Source of the DNA: Pseudomonadota bacterium
GTDB lineage: Bacteria > Pseudomonadota > Gammaproteobacteria > Steroidobacterales > Steroidobacteraceae
DNA length: 64,000 nucleotides
Direction of reading: 5' to 3'
Assembly (NCBI GenBank): GCA_023417315.1
Contig: JAEZFW010000085.1
Coordinates: 62,001-126,000 of the forward strand
Shown in pieces: positions 35,232-44,058 of the stretch. Under the pieces are notes generated by a model. That model was not told where the DNA came from. It did no database searches and saw nothing but the letters and a program-made list of their open reading frames with translations. Positions within the stretch are counted from its first letter, which is position 1. Every line of letters begins with the position of its first letter. The position numbers and the translations under genes were made by a program.

Positions 35232-36535
35232 CAGAGCTTCAGTGCGCGATCCAAACCTTGGAGGAGCTTCTCGACTTCATCGTGCGAGTTGAAGATGTGC
35301 AGCGATATGCGCACGGCGCCAAGCTCGGATCCAGGCCACTCGAGGCCGCGCACGAACACCCGATGACCTTTCGCGAGCGAACTTGCCAGGTCCGCGCCGG
35401 AGTGCTTCGACGATCGCAGGGTGAGAATTCCCGCCCACAGTCCCGGCCGTGCAGGCGTCAAAAGCTCTGCGTTACTCAACTGCTGCAGTCGCAATCGCGC
35501 ATAGATTGCCAGCTCACGAATGCGCGCTTCGATCTTGCTGCGTCCAATCTGCTGCTGAAATTCAAGCGCGGATTCCACACCGCGCAAAGCTGGCCACAGC
35601 GTCGGCACGCTGTTGCCCAATTTGTGCAACGCCGCCGGCACATCCTCATGGCCGATCGATTGCGTCGGCACGAAGATGGGAGGCGAGGCATCGAGCCCTC
35701 GCGGTTCGATTGGCCAGAGGCGATCGAGCATCTCGCGACGCACGTACAAGAAGCCCGTGCCGTGCGATCCGGCGAGCCATTTGTGGAACGACCCGGCATA
35801 GAAATCGCAGCCGAGATCGCGCAGTTGGAAATCGAGCATGCCGACTGCCTGCGCTCCATCCACGACGGTCGCGATGTTTCTTTGCTTGGCGAACTGACAC
35901 AAGTCTGCGACCGGCAGAAGCGCCCCGTCCGAATACTGAACATGCGAGAACGCGAACATTTTCGTGCGTTCAGTCGTCGCGCCTGCAAACAGTCCCAGCG
36001 CTTGTTCGGGACCGTTCAGAGGTGCGGGCAGGTCGATCTGTTTGATGATGACGCCGCGGCGGCGCGCCATCACCAACCAAGGTGTGAGAGCGGAAGGATG
36101 TTCTCGCGATGTCGTCAAGATCTCATCACCTGCATTGAGATCCAGCCCACCTGCAACGAAACTGAGTGCTTCGCCCGCACCGCGCGTGAAGCAGATCTCT
36201 TCGGCATCGCATCCCAAGAATGCACTGAAGCGGGTCGCAAGTCGGGTCGTTTCCGTGGACCAATAGCCAGGCGCGCGCGTCGTTGCGAGACCGAAGCTCT
36301 GTGCTTCACGCGCGCGGTATTCGGACGCCATGGCGGCCCGCACTGTCGGCCCCGCGCTCGCAACGTCGAGGTAAGCGAGCTGTGGCTCGAGAACAGGTTG
36401 AGTTCGAACCCATTGCCACAGCTCGCGCGACGATGACGGAATCGTGCCGTTCTGAGCGAGGCTTGCGGTTGAGGTCAGGGAGGCGACGCCAGCGGCGGCA
36501 GTCAGGACGTCGCGGCGGGTCAAGGAATCGGGCAT
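35231..36535 (-). CDS. Exported class V aminotransferase (isopenicillin-N-epimerase-like)
   Basis: A 434-residue PLP enzyme of fold type I, class V. The Schiff-base Lys252 is in SFHKWLAGSHG and the Asp in VVDGAQA contacts the pyridine nitrogen. The N-terminus SLTRRDVLTAAAGVASLT is a twin-arginine-type signal, so the enzyme seems to be exported folded with PLP. I started at ATG 36535, just before the signal; ATGs at 36565 and further upstream remain possible. Substrate unknown. A coupled membrane-protein gene follows. Confidence 0.8.
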   Translation of the reverse strand: MPDSLTRRDVLTAAAGVASLTSTASLAQNGTIPSSSRELWQWVRTQPVLEPQLAYLDVASAGPTVRAAMASEYRAREAQSFGLATTRAPGYWSTETTRLATRFSAFLGCDAEEICFTRGAGEALSFVAGGLDLNAGDEILTTSREHPSALTPWLVMARRRGVIIKQIDLPAPLNGPEQALGLFAGATTERTKMFAFSHVQYSDGALLPVADLCQFAKQRNIATVVDGAQAVGMLDFQLRDLGCDFYAGSFHKWLAGSHGTGFLYVRREMLDRLWPIEPRGLDASPPIFVPTQSIGHEDVPAALHKLGNSVPTLWPALRGVESALEFQQQIGRSKIEARIRELAIYARLRLQQLSNAELLTPARPGLWAGILTLRSSKHSGADLASSLAKGHRVFVRGLEWPGSELGAVRISLHIFNSHDEVEKLLQGLDRALKL

Positions 36536-36733
36536 AGAACAGGACGCAGGTTTCTCGGCGGTCATTGACCCGGGATTATCGCAGGTTGCATCGCTGCTCG
36601 GGCGGGTTGTCATCGCCGACAGGCGGCGCATCGTGTGCCAACCGGTGCTCGCGACGATGGCGCTGCAAGACCTGAGACCGCATTCCTGCTACCGTAGCGT
36701 TACTACGAAACGGGCAAATAAGCCTATCCATCG

Positions 36734-38266
36734 ATGTCTCACGATTACTTGGAACGCATCCTCAAGGCGCGCGTCTACGACGTCGCGATCGAGTCTCCTC
36801 TCGAAGCCGCTCCGCGATTGAGCCGGCGCATCGGCAATCACGTGCTGTTCAAGCGCGAGGACCTCCAAGCTGTCTTTTCGTTCAAGCTTCGAGGTGCGTA
36901 CAACAAGATCGCGCACTTGTCGGACACCGCGGCCCAGCGCGGCGTGATCTGCGCATCCGCCGGCAATCACGCACAAGGAGTCGCGCTCGCGGCCAAGCGT
37001 CGGGGAATTCCGGCGACCATCGTGATGCCTCAAACCACGCCGCGCATCAAAGTGCAGGCGGTCATCGATCTTGGCGGCGAAGCTGTTCTACATGGAGACG
37101 ATTACGATCAGGCGTATGAGCACGCGTTGACGCTTGCGAGAGATCGCCAGCTGACTTTCATACATCCGTTCGACGATCCGGATGTGATCGCTGGGCAGGG
37201 AACGATTGGAATGGAGATCCTTCGACAGTATTCAGGCGATGAGATCGACGCGATCTTCATCGCGGTTGGCGGTGGCGGGCTGATCGCCGGTATCAGCGCG
37301 TACGTGAAGTATCTGTTCCCAAAGATTCGCATCATCGGCGTCGAACCTGACGATTCCGATGCGATGTATCGATCGCTTCAGAAGGGCAGCCGGGTGACGC
37401 TCGATCGCGTCGGGATCTTCGCCGACGGCGTCGCCGTGCGGCGGGTGGGCGAGGAAACATTCCGTCTCGCGCGTCAGTACGTGGACGAAGTCATCACGGT
37501 GAGCACGGACGAGATCTGCGCGGCGATCCAAGACATCTTCGAGGACAACCGCACAATCGTGGAGCCTGCCGGCGCGCTCTCGGTCGCAGGCATCAAGCGC
37601 TACATCGCCCGCGAGCAATGCCGCAACAAAACGTTCATTGCGGTCAATTGCGGAGCCAACGTCAATTTCGATCGCTTACGGCATATCGCAGAGCGCGCGG
37701 ACATCGGCGGTCAACGCGAGGCGCTCATCGCTGTCGAAATACCCGAGCAGAAGGGCAGCTTCTTGAAATTTTGCGAAGTGCTCGGGCGACGCGGCGTCAC
37801 CGAGTTCAACTACCGCTTCAACAACGCAGCTTCGGCACAGCTTTTCGTGGGACTCGCGCTCTCGGAAGGACGCAAAGAGAAAGAGGCTGTCATCGCGGCG
37901 CTCAAGCAAGCTGGCTACCCGGTGGTCGACATGAGCGACAACGAGATGGCGAAGCTGCACGTGCGCTATATGGTGGGCGGACACTCGCAGGGCTTAGACA
38001 ACGAGCGCTTGTTCCGATTCGAATTCCCAGAACGACCCGGCGCATTGCTCAAGTTCCTGCACGCGATCGGCACGCAGTGGAACATTACGTTGTTCCATTA
38101 TCGCAATCACGGATCCGATTATGGGCGCGTGCTCGCAGGCATTCAGATTCCACCGCAGGATAATGTCGATTTCGATCTTCATGTGCGCGAGCTGAAGTAC
38201 GTGTATGCGGAAGAGACGGACAATCCGGCATACCGAATGTTCTTGGGCAACGGCGTCAAGAAGTAG
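36734..38266 (+). CDS. ilvA: Threonine ammonia-lyase, biosynthetic
   Basis: A 510-residue PLP enzyme converting threonine to 2-oxobutyrate, the entry to isoleucine synthesis. The PLP Lys is in FSFKLRGAYNK (about residue 51), the phosphate loop is VGGGGLIAG, and two ACT-like regulatory modules fill residues 330-510 (SFLKFCEVLGRRGVTEFNYR; LLKFLHAIGTQWNITLFHYR). That is the long, isoleucine-inhibited form. It shares the pathway with ilvH/ilvB at 20-23 kb but is not linked to them. Its stop lies one base from the stop of the convergent kinase gene. Confidence 0.95.
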   Translation: MSHDYLERILKARVYDVAIESPLEAAPRLSRRIGNHVLFKREDLQAVFSFKLRGAYNKIAHLSDTAAQRGVICASAGNHAQGVALAAKRRGIPATIVMPQTTPRIKVQAVIDLGGEAVLHGDDYDQAYEHALTLARDRQLTFIHPFDDPDVIAGQGTIGMEILRQYSGDEIDAIFIAVGGGGLIAGISAYVKYLFPKIRIIGVEPDDSDAMYRSLQKGSRVTLDRVGIFADGVAVRRVGEETFRLARQYVDEVITVSTDEICAAIQDIFEDNRTIVEPAGALSVAGIKRYIAREQCRNKTFIAVNCGANVNFDRLRHIAERADIGGQREALIAVEIPEQKGSFLKFCEVLGRRGVTEFNYRFNNAASAQLFVGLALSEGRKEKEAVIAALKQAGYPVVDMSDNEMAKLHVRYMVGGHSQGLDNERLFRFEFPERPGALLKFLHAIGTQWNITLFHYRNHGSDYGRVLAGIQIPPQDNVDFDLHVRELKYVYAEETDNPAYRMFLGNGVKK

Positions 38267-38267
38267 G

Positions 38268-40904
38268 TTAGGGCGCGCCGATGCGCGCCAATGCCTCTCG
38301 CGTTCGACTCGTGATCGAGGCATGCGCTCCTTGCGATTTTTCCAGGATCGGCAAACTGTGTCGCAGGTGCGGCTCGGCTTCGCCCGTGCGCCCCGTCGCA
38401 AGCAGGACACGACCGAGCGAGCTGCGTGCGCTCGCGACCTGCGCGCTGTCTGCGGGCAAGAACTTGACGGCCATGTCGATCGCATCGCGCAGCGTCCGTT
38501 CTGCGCTCCTGAAGTCTCCGCGTTCCAATTGCGTACGCCCGATGTGTGCGAGCGCCGAGGCGACGTAGGGGTGTTCGGCAGGCAAGGCCTGTCGAAAGAT
38601 CGCGAGCGCCGATTCGAGATCGCGTTGCGCCGCATCGTATTCGCCCTTGTCGATCCGGACGATCGCGAGGCTCACGAGATCATGCCCGACATACGAGTGC
38701 GATTCGCCCCGCGCGGCCCGGTTCGCCTGGACGGCCCCGACTAACACGGCTTCCGCGCGCTGCAAGTCGCCCTTGCGATGCAGAAAGCGTCCGTAGTTAC
38801 TGAGCGCGTCCAGCGTCTCTGGATGGGTCTCGCCCAAAATCTTTCGCAGTAATGTGGTCGATTCCTCGTACAGCGGCTCTGCTTGGCTGAGATCTCCAAG
38901 CATGTGGGTCATCACGGCGAGGTTGTGCAGATGCATCGCCACTTGAGGATGGTCGCGGCCCAGAACATCGCGATCGATAGCGAGTGCCGTGCGATAGAGA
39001 CGTCCGGCTTCGGCATAGTTGCCGCGGTACGAGTGCAGATTGGCGAGCTCGTTGATGACGGAGGCTGCTGCCGCCGTGCGCTCTTGCCCATGAGCCCGAT
39101 AGATCTCGATGCTCTCTTGAAACAACGCTTCGGCATCGTTCAATTCGCCTCGTCGCTGCGCGAGCTTCGCTCGACTCGAAAGAGTCGGTCCCGTCTCCAA
39201 GGCTGTGAGACCCGCAAGCTTTCGTTGCATTGCCAAGCCTTCGTCGAGCAACTCTTGCGCGCGCTCGAGCGCGCCTTGTTCGAGTAGGGCATCGCCAAGC
39301 GCAACCTTCGCTATCGCGACCTGCAAGTGCTCTGGCCCGTAGATCGCGACTCGCGAGGCAAGCGCGTCCTCGAGGATCGCAACTGAATCGGGATACAAAC
39401 CCAAGCTCTTGTACACACGGCCGATCGTCTCGAGCAGGGTCGCTCGAGTATCCGGTTGATCGGTAAGCCCCGTGCTTACGCGCCGGGCGCCCACATCGAG
39501 CAGCTCGCGCGCAGTGACTTGATTGCCGCGACTCTTGGATGGATCAGAAAGCTCGAATAGCTCGACGAGGAAGGAGGAGACTTGCTCGGCGCGCGTACGC
39601 TCGGCTTGCGCTGTGTCGCGCTCCTGCGCGATTCGTTGTGCCTGCAGGTAGGTGATCGTGGCGAACGTGGCGAGCGTTGCGACGGCGGCGCTCGCGACAA
39701 CGACGGGCAGCGTGTGACGTCGGATGAACTTGCCTGCTCGATAAGTCCAGGTATCGGAGGTGGCGATCACCGGCATGCCTTGCAGATGCCGCTCCAGATC
39801 GCTCGCAAGCTGTTCCGCGGAGCCATAACGGCGCGCTGGATCCTTGCGCATCGCGAGCATGACGATATTGTCTAGATCGCCACGCAGGTCCTTCTGCAAT
39901 CTCGCGGGCGTCGTCGAGCGACACGCAGCGATATCATCGAGGAGCTCCGGAGAGGCGCGCAGTGTTTGTGACAGCATTGCGCTCGGAAGCTGGGGATCTT
40001 GCTCCGAGACGAGGCGCTCCATGTCGCTCAATGTGCTGCCAGCGAAGTCGAAGGGCTTGCGACCGGCAAGCAATTCGTAGAGCAAGAGGCCGAGCACATA
40101 GATATCGCTCGCGGTCGTAATCGTCTCGCCGCGAATTTGCTCGGGGCTCGCGTGCGTCGGCGTCATCACGCGATAGCCAAAATGGGTGACCGCAAGCGTG
40201 CTCGCGTTTTGCCGCGTGTCCAGGAGCTTGGCGATACCGAAGTCGAGCAGTTTTGGCTCACCGTCTTGCGTGATCAGGATGTTGTTGGGTTTGAGATCGC
40301 GATGCACGACGAGGTTCTGGTGCGCGTAGTGCACTGTCGCGCAGACCTGCTGAAACAGCCGAATGCGCGCATCGAGGCGCAGTCGACGCCGGTCGCAATA
40401 CACATCGATCGGCTCACCGTCGATGTATTCGAGCACTAGGTACGGTGTTCCGTCCGAGGCGCGGCCGCCATCCAGCAGGCGTGCGATATGAGGATGCTGC
40501 AGGGAGGCCAGGATCTGCCGCTCCATGCGCAATCGGCTGTGCACTTGGCCAGAGAGCACGCCGGCACGTACGAGCTTGATCGCGACGCGCTGCTCATATT
40601 CCTCATCGGCTCGCTCCGCGAGCCAGACGTCTCCCATCCCACCGGAGCCGAGCTTGCGAACGAATCGATACGGGCCGAGCCGTTGTCCGGCGAGAGCGGT
40701 GTCGCCTGCGATGTCCAAGTCGGCATCGTCAGAAACGGTGTGCCAGGAGCGTGTTTGTTTATCGGGGTGTTCGAGCACCTCGAGCGCTCGCGACATGAGC
40801 CACTCATCCGACTCGCACATCTTGCGAATGAAGCCGATGCGCTCTGCCGGGCTGAGCGCCTGGGCTCTCTTCACGAGTTCCTCGACTGTCACGGGGTCGC
40901 TCAT
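38268..40904 (-). CDS. Ser/Thr protein kinase with C-terminal TPR domain
   Basis: An 878-residue membrane kinase. After an N-terminal helical region (about 1-70) comes a Hanks kinase with Gly loop GSGGMGDVW (about 86-94), Lys110, HRDLKPNN (from 201) and DFG (221-223), all intact. A transmembrane helix (399-420) leads to an outer region of about ten tetratricopeptide-like repeats (480-870) of the 42-residue kind (for example DHPQVAMHLHNLAVMTHMLG). It should phosphorylate cytoplasmic targets in response to something bound by the repeats. ATG at 40904, three codons inside the longest frame. Confidence 0.9.
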   Translation of the reverse strand: MSDPVTVEELVKRAQALSPAERIGFIRKMCESDEWLMSRALEVLEHPDKQTRSWHTVSDDADLDIAGDTALAGQRLGPYRFVRKLGSGGMGDVWLAERADEEYEQRVAIKLVRAGVLSGQVHSRLRMERQILASLQHPHIARLLDGGRASDGTPYLVLEYIDGEPIDVYCDRRRLRLDARIRLFQQVCATVHYAHQNLVVHRDLKPNNILITQDGEPKLLDFGIAKLLDTRQNASTLAVTHFGYRVMTPTHASPEQIRGETITTASDIYVLGLLLYELLAGRKPFDFAGSTLSDMERLVSEQDPQLPSAMLSQTLRASPELLDDIAACRSTTPARLQKDLRGDLDNIVMLAMRKDPARRYGSAEQLASDLERHLQGMPVIATSDTWTYRAGKFIRRHTLPVVVASAAVATLATFATITYLQAQRIAQERDTAQAERTRAEQVSSFLVELFELSDPSKSRGNQVTARELLDVGARRVSTGLTDQPDTRATLLETIGRVYKSLGLYPDSVAILEDALASRVAIYGPEHLQVAIAKVALGDALLEQGALERAQELLDEGLAMQRKLAGLTALETGPTLSSRAKLAQRRGELNDAEALFQESIEIYRAHGQERTAAAASVINELANLHSYRGNYAEAGRLYRTALAIDRDVLGRDHPQVAMHLHNLAVMTHMLGDLSQAEPLYEESTTLLRKILGETHPETLDALSNYGRFLHRKGDLQRAEAVLVGAVQANRAARGESHSYVGHDLVSLAIVRIDKGEYDAAQRDLESALAIFRQALPAEHPYVASALAHIGRTQLERGDFRSAERTLRDAIDMAVKFLPADSAQVASARSSLGRVLLATGRTGEAEPHLRHSLPILEKSQGAHASITSRTREALARIGAP

Positions 40905-40985
40905 GCGCGGCAATGATGCATCAGCAACAGCCGACCGTGTAATAATGAAATTGGCACTATATGCCTAAAAACGAGGGACTAACCC

Positions 40986-41123
40986 ATGGCAACACGAAAG
41001 AAGAAGAGCACTAAGAAGGGCAGCAATAAGAAGACGGCGAAGAAGAGCGCGAAGAAGAAAGCGGCGCGACGCTCGAACAAGAAGAAGACCACTCGCGCAA
41101 GCATCGTCCGCATTCCTCAGTAG
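40986..41123 (+). CDS. Lysine-rich histone H1-like small protein
   Basis: A 45-residue protein, MATRKKKSTKKGSNKKTA to RASIVRIPQ, with almost half Lys/Arg and no acidic residue. A Shine-Dalgarno (GAGGGA) sits about nine bases before the ATG at 40986. It resembles the basic tails of histone-H1-like/Hc2-type nucleoid proteins and may bind DNA or RNA. It falls below common ORF length limits. A stem-loop follows the stop. Alternative: a ribosome-associated basic peptide. Confidence 0.75.
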   Translation: MATRKKKSTKKGSNKKTAKKSAKKKAARRSNKKKTTRASIVRIPQ

Positions 41124-41132
41124 TTTCGAGGA

Positions 41133-41161
41133 GGGGGCTGTTCGATCTTCGAGCAGCCTCC
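41133..41161 (+). terminator. Stem-loop after the H1-like gene
   Basis: A 12-bp stem with two G-U pairs (GGGGGCTGTTCG / CGAGCAGCCTCC) and loop ATCTT, ten bases after the stop. No U-run follows, so it is a weak or RNA-protecting terminator. Confidence 0.55.
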
Positions 41162-41200
41162 GCTATACGGTTAACCTACCGCTGAGGCGGTCGCCGCCAA

Positions 41201-41554
41201 TCAGCCCGAACCAAGCCGCAATTCGCGCCTGGCCTCTTGGGCGGCGATGCATTCGGGGAGATCGTCGAACATCCGCGGTTGCATCCGACCGTTCGGTGCA
41301 CGCACGGCATTGCCGTAGTCGCTCCAGAACCGTTCGCAATACTGGGGGTCGCTGCGCTTATCGGCCTTGCACTTCGCAATCTCAGCGTCGCGCAGAGGCT
41401 TGAGCCTCTCTTCGCGCGCGGCCTCGCAGCGAGCCTCTAACGCTTTGACCTCGGCTTCATCGAGCGCGTACGCGAGGGGCACGAAGCCGACTAGAGTCAG
41501 GACGAAGGCGGAAACGCAGCGCGTATGTTTGAAGGCGGATGATGTGGGGCGCAT
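41201..41554 (-). CDS. Small secreted protein with conserved cysteines, unknown
   Basis: A 117-residue protein with a signal peptide (about 8-30, ending PLAYA) and a charged mature part containing four Cys (EARCEAAREER, EIAKCKADKR, QYCERFW, PECIAAQ), probably two disulfides. Family not recognised. ATG at 41554; the frame opens 24 codons upstream, but the signal peptide fixes the start here. The next gene upstream is the small lipoprotein, 84 bases away, so they may share its EcfG-type promoter. Confidence 0.65.
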   Translation of the reverse strand: MRPTSSAFKHTRCVSAFVLTLVGFVPLAYALDEAEVKALEARCEAAREERLKPLRDAEIAKCKADKRSDPQYCERFWSDYGNAVRAPNGRMQPRMFDDLPECIAAQEARRELRLGSG

Positions 41555-41638
41555 AACGAGCCCCGGGACGGCGAGGTTCGTATTCGTGTGCCGGCCGGGG
41601 TCGTGTGATTCTACTCCTCTAGCCAAAGATCACGTGCA

Positions 41639-41863
41639 TCAATCGTTGCGGACCTCGTCGGCCGCATCGTTTGCGCCTTCGCGCATCTCATCGACTGCAT
41701 CGTCGACCTTGTTGCCCGTCGACTCCTCTCCGTCTCGGATCGTGTCCACGGCCTCATCTACTTCCTCTCCCGCTCGCTCGAGCGGCCCTTCGCGTTCGCA
41801 TCCGCTGAGCCCCGTCAACAGGGCGGCGGAAACGAGGCCAATCCAAATGTGCTGTTTGCTCAT
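41639..41863 (-). CDS. Small acidic lipoprotein
   Basis: A 74-residue lipoprotein with lipobox LSGC (Cys22). The mature part is nearly all charged and helical, with a repeating pattern (EEVDEAVDTIRDG, NKVDDAVDEMREGAND) like hydrophilic stress proteins. It should sit on a membrane leaflet. GAGGTAGAG precedes the ATG at 41863. An EcfG-type promoter fits upstream on the same strand (41895-41920), so it is a likely general-stress gene. Confidence 0.75.
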   Translation of the reverse strand: MSKQHIWIGLVSAALLTGLSGCEREGPLERAGEEVDEAVDTIRDGEESTGNKVDDAVDEMREGANDAADEVRND

Positions 41864-41894
41864 CTCTACCTCGAAAGTGGGTGGTCGTCAGACA

Positions 41895-41920
41895 AACGTG
41901 CACACAGCCCGTCGAGTTCC
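41895..41920 (-). promoter_or_regulatory. EcfG-type promoter of the small lipoprotein gene
   Basis: On the minus strand GGAAC (41920-41916), 17 bases, then CGTT (41898-41895). This fits the EcfG consensus GGAAC-N16/17-CGTT. The -10 lies 31 bases before the start codon at 41863. Confidence 0.65.
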
Positions 41921-41971
41921 GAGTGAAGCGGCATCGACTCGCCTAGACGAGAGATGAACATCGTGAAATTC

Positions 41972-41996
41972 GGAACTGGCGCTACAGTGGCGCGTT
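41972..41996 (+). promoter_or_regulatory. EcfG-type promoter of the DUF1328 gene
   Basis: GGAAC (41972-41976), 16 bases, CGTT (41993-41996). Same spacing as the nepR site, and both have AGTGG just before the -10. It lies 64 bases before the start codon of the DUF1328 gene. Confidence 0.7.
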
Positions 41997-42060
41997 GCAT
42001 CACCAGAAAAGGAAGCGCGGCGGCACGAGCTGCGGCGTTGGGTTATCGAGGAGGATTCGT

Positions 42061-42234
42061 ATGCTGTCGTGGGCTCTCACCTTTTTCGTCGTCGCGATCA
42101 TCGCGGCAGTGCTGGGCTTTACGAGTGTGGCAGGCGTGGCCGCCAGCGTCGCCAAGATCCTGTTCTTCATCTTCTTGGTCTTAACGCTCGTCGCTCTGGT
42201 TGCAGGCGCACTGAGAGGGCGGCCTCCAGTCTAA
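42061..42234 (+). CDS. DUF1328 family membrane protein
   Basis: A 57-residue protein with two hydrophobic helices (LTFFVVAIIAAVLGF and ILFFIFLVLTLVALVAGAL), the pattern of DUF1328/YtjA small membrane proteins. A perfect Shine-Dalgarno (GAGGAG) precedes the ATG at 42061. The family is often seen among general-stress genes, and an EcfG-type promoter fits upstream, so it probably belongs to the regulon of the neighbouring sigma factor. Molecular function unknown. Confidence 0.85.
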   Translation: MLSWALTFFVVAIIAAVLGFTSVAGVAASVAKILFFIFLVLTLVALVAGALRGRPPV

Positions 42235-42304
42235 TCGGGTCGGCGAGAGCGCAGACGTGCCGCGCACCTGACGCGGCATCGTCTACGAGTGACTTCAGAA
42301 AGCG

Positions 42305-43075
42305 TTACGTGAACAGCAGGGCCTGGCTCACCGCGACGCGAACCGTTTCCGGCACGAAAGGCTTCGTCACCAGAAACGTGGGTTCAGGTCGCTCTCCGGT
42401 CAGCAAGCGTTCCGGGTATGCGGTGATGAATACGATCGGTACCTGCACTTCACTCAAGATCTGCCGCACGGCATCGATTCCCGAGCTGCCATCCGCCAAT
42501 TTGATGTCCGCTAACACGAGGCCTGGTTCAGTGCGACGTGCGGCCCGGACCGCCTCATCGCGAGTGGTAGCGATAGCCGCAACCGAGTGACCCATCTCTC
42601 TGACGATGCTCTGCAGATCGAGCGAGATGATTGGTTCGTCCTCGATGATGAGGACCTTCGTGCTTGGCTGCAGCGAGATCTCGCGCACGGCCTGCCCGAC
42701 CATGCCTTTTACCTGATCTTCGGGCACCCCGAGAATTCGGGCGGTGTCCGTCACGTTGAATCCTTCCATCGCCGTGAGCAACAGGGCTTGGCGATGAGAG
42801 GGTGTGAGTTGACCGAGTCGTTTCTCGACACTCGCCGGATTGCCGGAGCTCGCAAGACCGCGAGCCTCTACATCGGTCGTCGACCAAAGCGTGTGAAACA
42901 GGCGGTACAAACCGACGCGCGGCGAGGCAGTAGGATCCAGCACCGAGGTATCTGCGACGATTGCCTCCAAGCAAGCCCTCACATAAGCATCACCGCTCTT
43001 CTGAGAGCCGCACAACGCCCGGGCGTAACGGCGCAAATAGGGTAAATGCTCGGCGATGGCGTGAGACAAAGCCAT
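42305..43075 (-). CDS. phyR: PhyR-type anti-anti-sigma response regulator
   Basis: A 256-residue protein combining an N-terminal sigma-factor mimic (about 1-135: sigma2-like, then a sigma4-like LTPSHRQALLLTAMEGFNVTDTARILGVPEDQVKG) with a C-terminal receiver (phospho-Asp190 in LVLADIKLADG). The FITAYPERLLTG segment places it in the FATGUY group. When phosphorylated it binds NepR and frees EcfG. AGGAG precedes the ATG at 43075. It is divergent from nepR-ecfG, as in many alphaproteobacteria. Confidence 0.92.
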   Translation of the reverse strand: MALSHAIAEHLPYLRRYARALCGSQKSGDAYVRACLEAIVADTSVLDPTASPRVGLYRLFHTLWSTTDVEARGLASSGNPASVEKRLGQLTPSHRQALLLTAMEGFNVTDTARILGVPEDQVKGMVGQAVREISLQPSTKVLIIEDEPIISLDLQSIVREMGHSVAAIATTRDEAVRAARRTEPGLVLADIKLADGSSGIDAVRQILSEVQVPIVFITAYPERLLTGERPEPTFLVTKPFVPETVRVAVSQALLFT

Positions 43076-43171
43076 AGGGACTCCTAAAGGGTTCTTTATA
43101 GCGCAGCGTTGCGCGCGCGAGTAATTGCGGTATTACTATGTACGAAAGGGGTGAAAGGTTCCGCGTCACAT

Positions 43172-43196
43172 GGAACTTTTTCAATAGTGGGGCGTT
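43172..43196 (+). promoter_or_regulatory. EcfG-type promoter of nepR-ecfG
   Basis: GGAAC (43172-43176), 16 bases, CGTT (43193-43196), matching the alphaproteobacterial EcfG consensus. It lies 73 bases before nepR and implies autoregulation. I found no matching site facing phyR. Confidence 0.75.
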
Positions 43197-43269
43197 CGGG
43201 AGGACTCAATCACACCCGAGTTGCCTTTGTGCATGGCGGCACTAGCGTCGTCGTGGGTTTAATCAAGCC

Positions 43270-43455
43270 ATGGTCATGAGTGAAAAAATCACGCCAGGGG
43301 AGCCCGAAGCTGCGGCTGCTAATCCGTCGGAGCAGGTGCCCGACTGGCTGAGCAACCGCCTACGGCGCATGTTCACCGAAGTCATGGACGAGCCTGTGCC
43401 GGACGAGTTCAAGGCGCTGCTCCGCAAGCTCGAAGAGAAGGAGCGGGGCTCCTAA
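43270..43455 (+). CDS. nepR: NepR-type anti-sigma factor
   Basis: A 61-residue protein. The central part, PDWLSNRLRRMFTEVMDEPVP followed by EFKALLRKLEE, is the NepR helix pair that clamps EcfG or, alternatively, phosphorylated PhyR. Two candidate ATGs (43270, 43276). It lies 23 bases before ecfG in one operon behind an EcfG-type promoter. Confidence 0.88.
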   Translation: MVMSEKITPGEPEAAAANPSEQVPDWLSNRLRRMFTEVMDEPVPDEFKALLRKLEEKERGS

Positions 43456-43478
43456 CGGAGTCTCGCCCGGAGCAACTC

Positions 43479-44042
43479 ATGATCGTTCAAGACAAATTCC
43501 TGGAACAGGTGACCGCGCTCTTGCCCGCGCTGCGTGCTTTCGGTCGTTCGCTGTGCGGCGATCCCGCGCGCGCCGATGACCTCGTGCAAGATACGGTGCT
43601 CAAGGCTTGGACCAACCGCGAACAGTTTCAGTCGGGGAGCAATCTCAAGGCCTGGCTGTTCACGATCTTGCGCAACTGCTATTACTCCGAGCTGCGGCAT
43701 CGGAAATTCGAGATCGAGGATCCAGATGGAATCTGCGCCGCTCAAGTCGCGATTGCGCCGGACCACGATGCGAAGCTACATCTGCGCGACTTGAGCCGGG
43801 CCCTGCAGCATCTGCCGCCCGATCAGCGCGAGGCATTGATTCTCGTATGCGCAACTGGTCTGTCGTACGAAGAGGCGGCCGATGTGTGCCAAGTAGCAGT
43901 TGGCACCATCAAGAGCCGCATTGCGCGCGCGCGCGACCGTCTCGTCGAGCTGCTCGGCGAGGATGCAGCGCAAGTCACGGGCACTCTGCCGGTCCTCACC
44001 AATCTGAGCGAACCCGAGAACCTCGCCGAACGTACCAGCTGA
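43479..44042 (+). CDS. ecfG: EcfG-type ECF sigma factor
   Basis: A 187-residue extracytoplasmic-function sigma factor. Region 2 includes RSLCGDPARADDLVQDTVLKAW and region 4 includes LPPDQREALILVCATGLSYEEAADVCQVAVGTIKSRIARAR. With the adjacent nepR and phyR it is clearly the general-stress sigma factor. GGAGC lies before the ATG at 43479. The HisKA_2 kinase gene follows after 16 bases. Confidence 0.93.
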   Translation: MIVQDKFLEQVTALLPALRAFGRSLCGDPARADDLVQDTVLKAWTNREQFQSGSNLKAWLFTILRNCYYSELRHRKFEIEDPDGICAAQVAIAPDHDAKLHLRDLSRALQHLPPDQREALILVCATGLSYEEAADVCQVAVGTIKSRIARARDRLVELLGEDAAQVTGTLPVLTNLSEPENLAERTS

Positions 44043-44058
44043 TCTGCGAGGCTCCTGC

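Noticed and set aside
43076..43171. EcfG-type promoter facing phyR
   Set aside because: GGAAC is present on the minus strand (43162-43158), but no CGTT lies 16 or 17 bases downstream.
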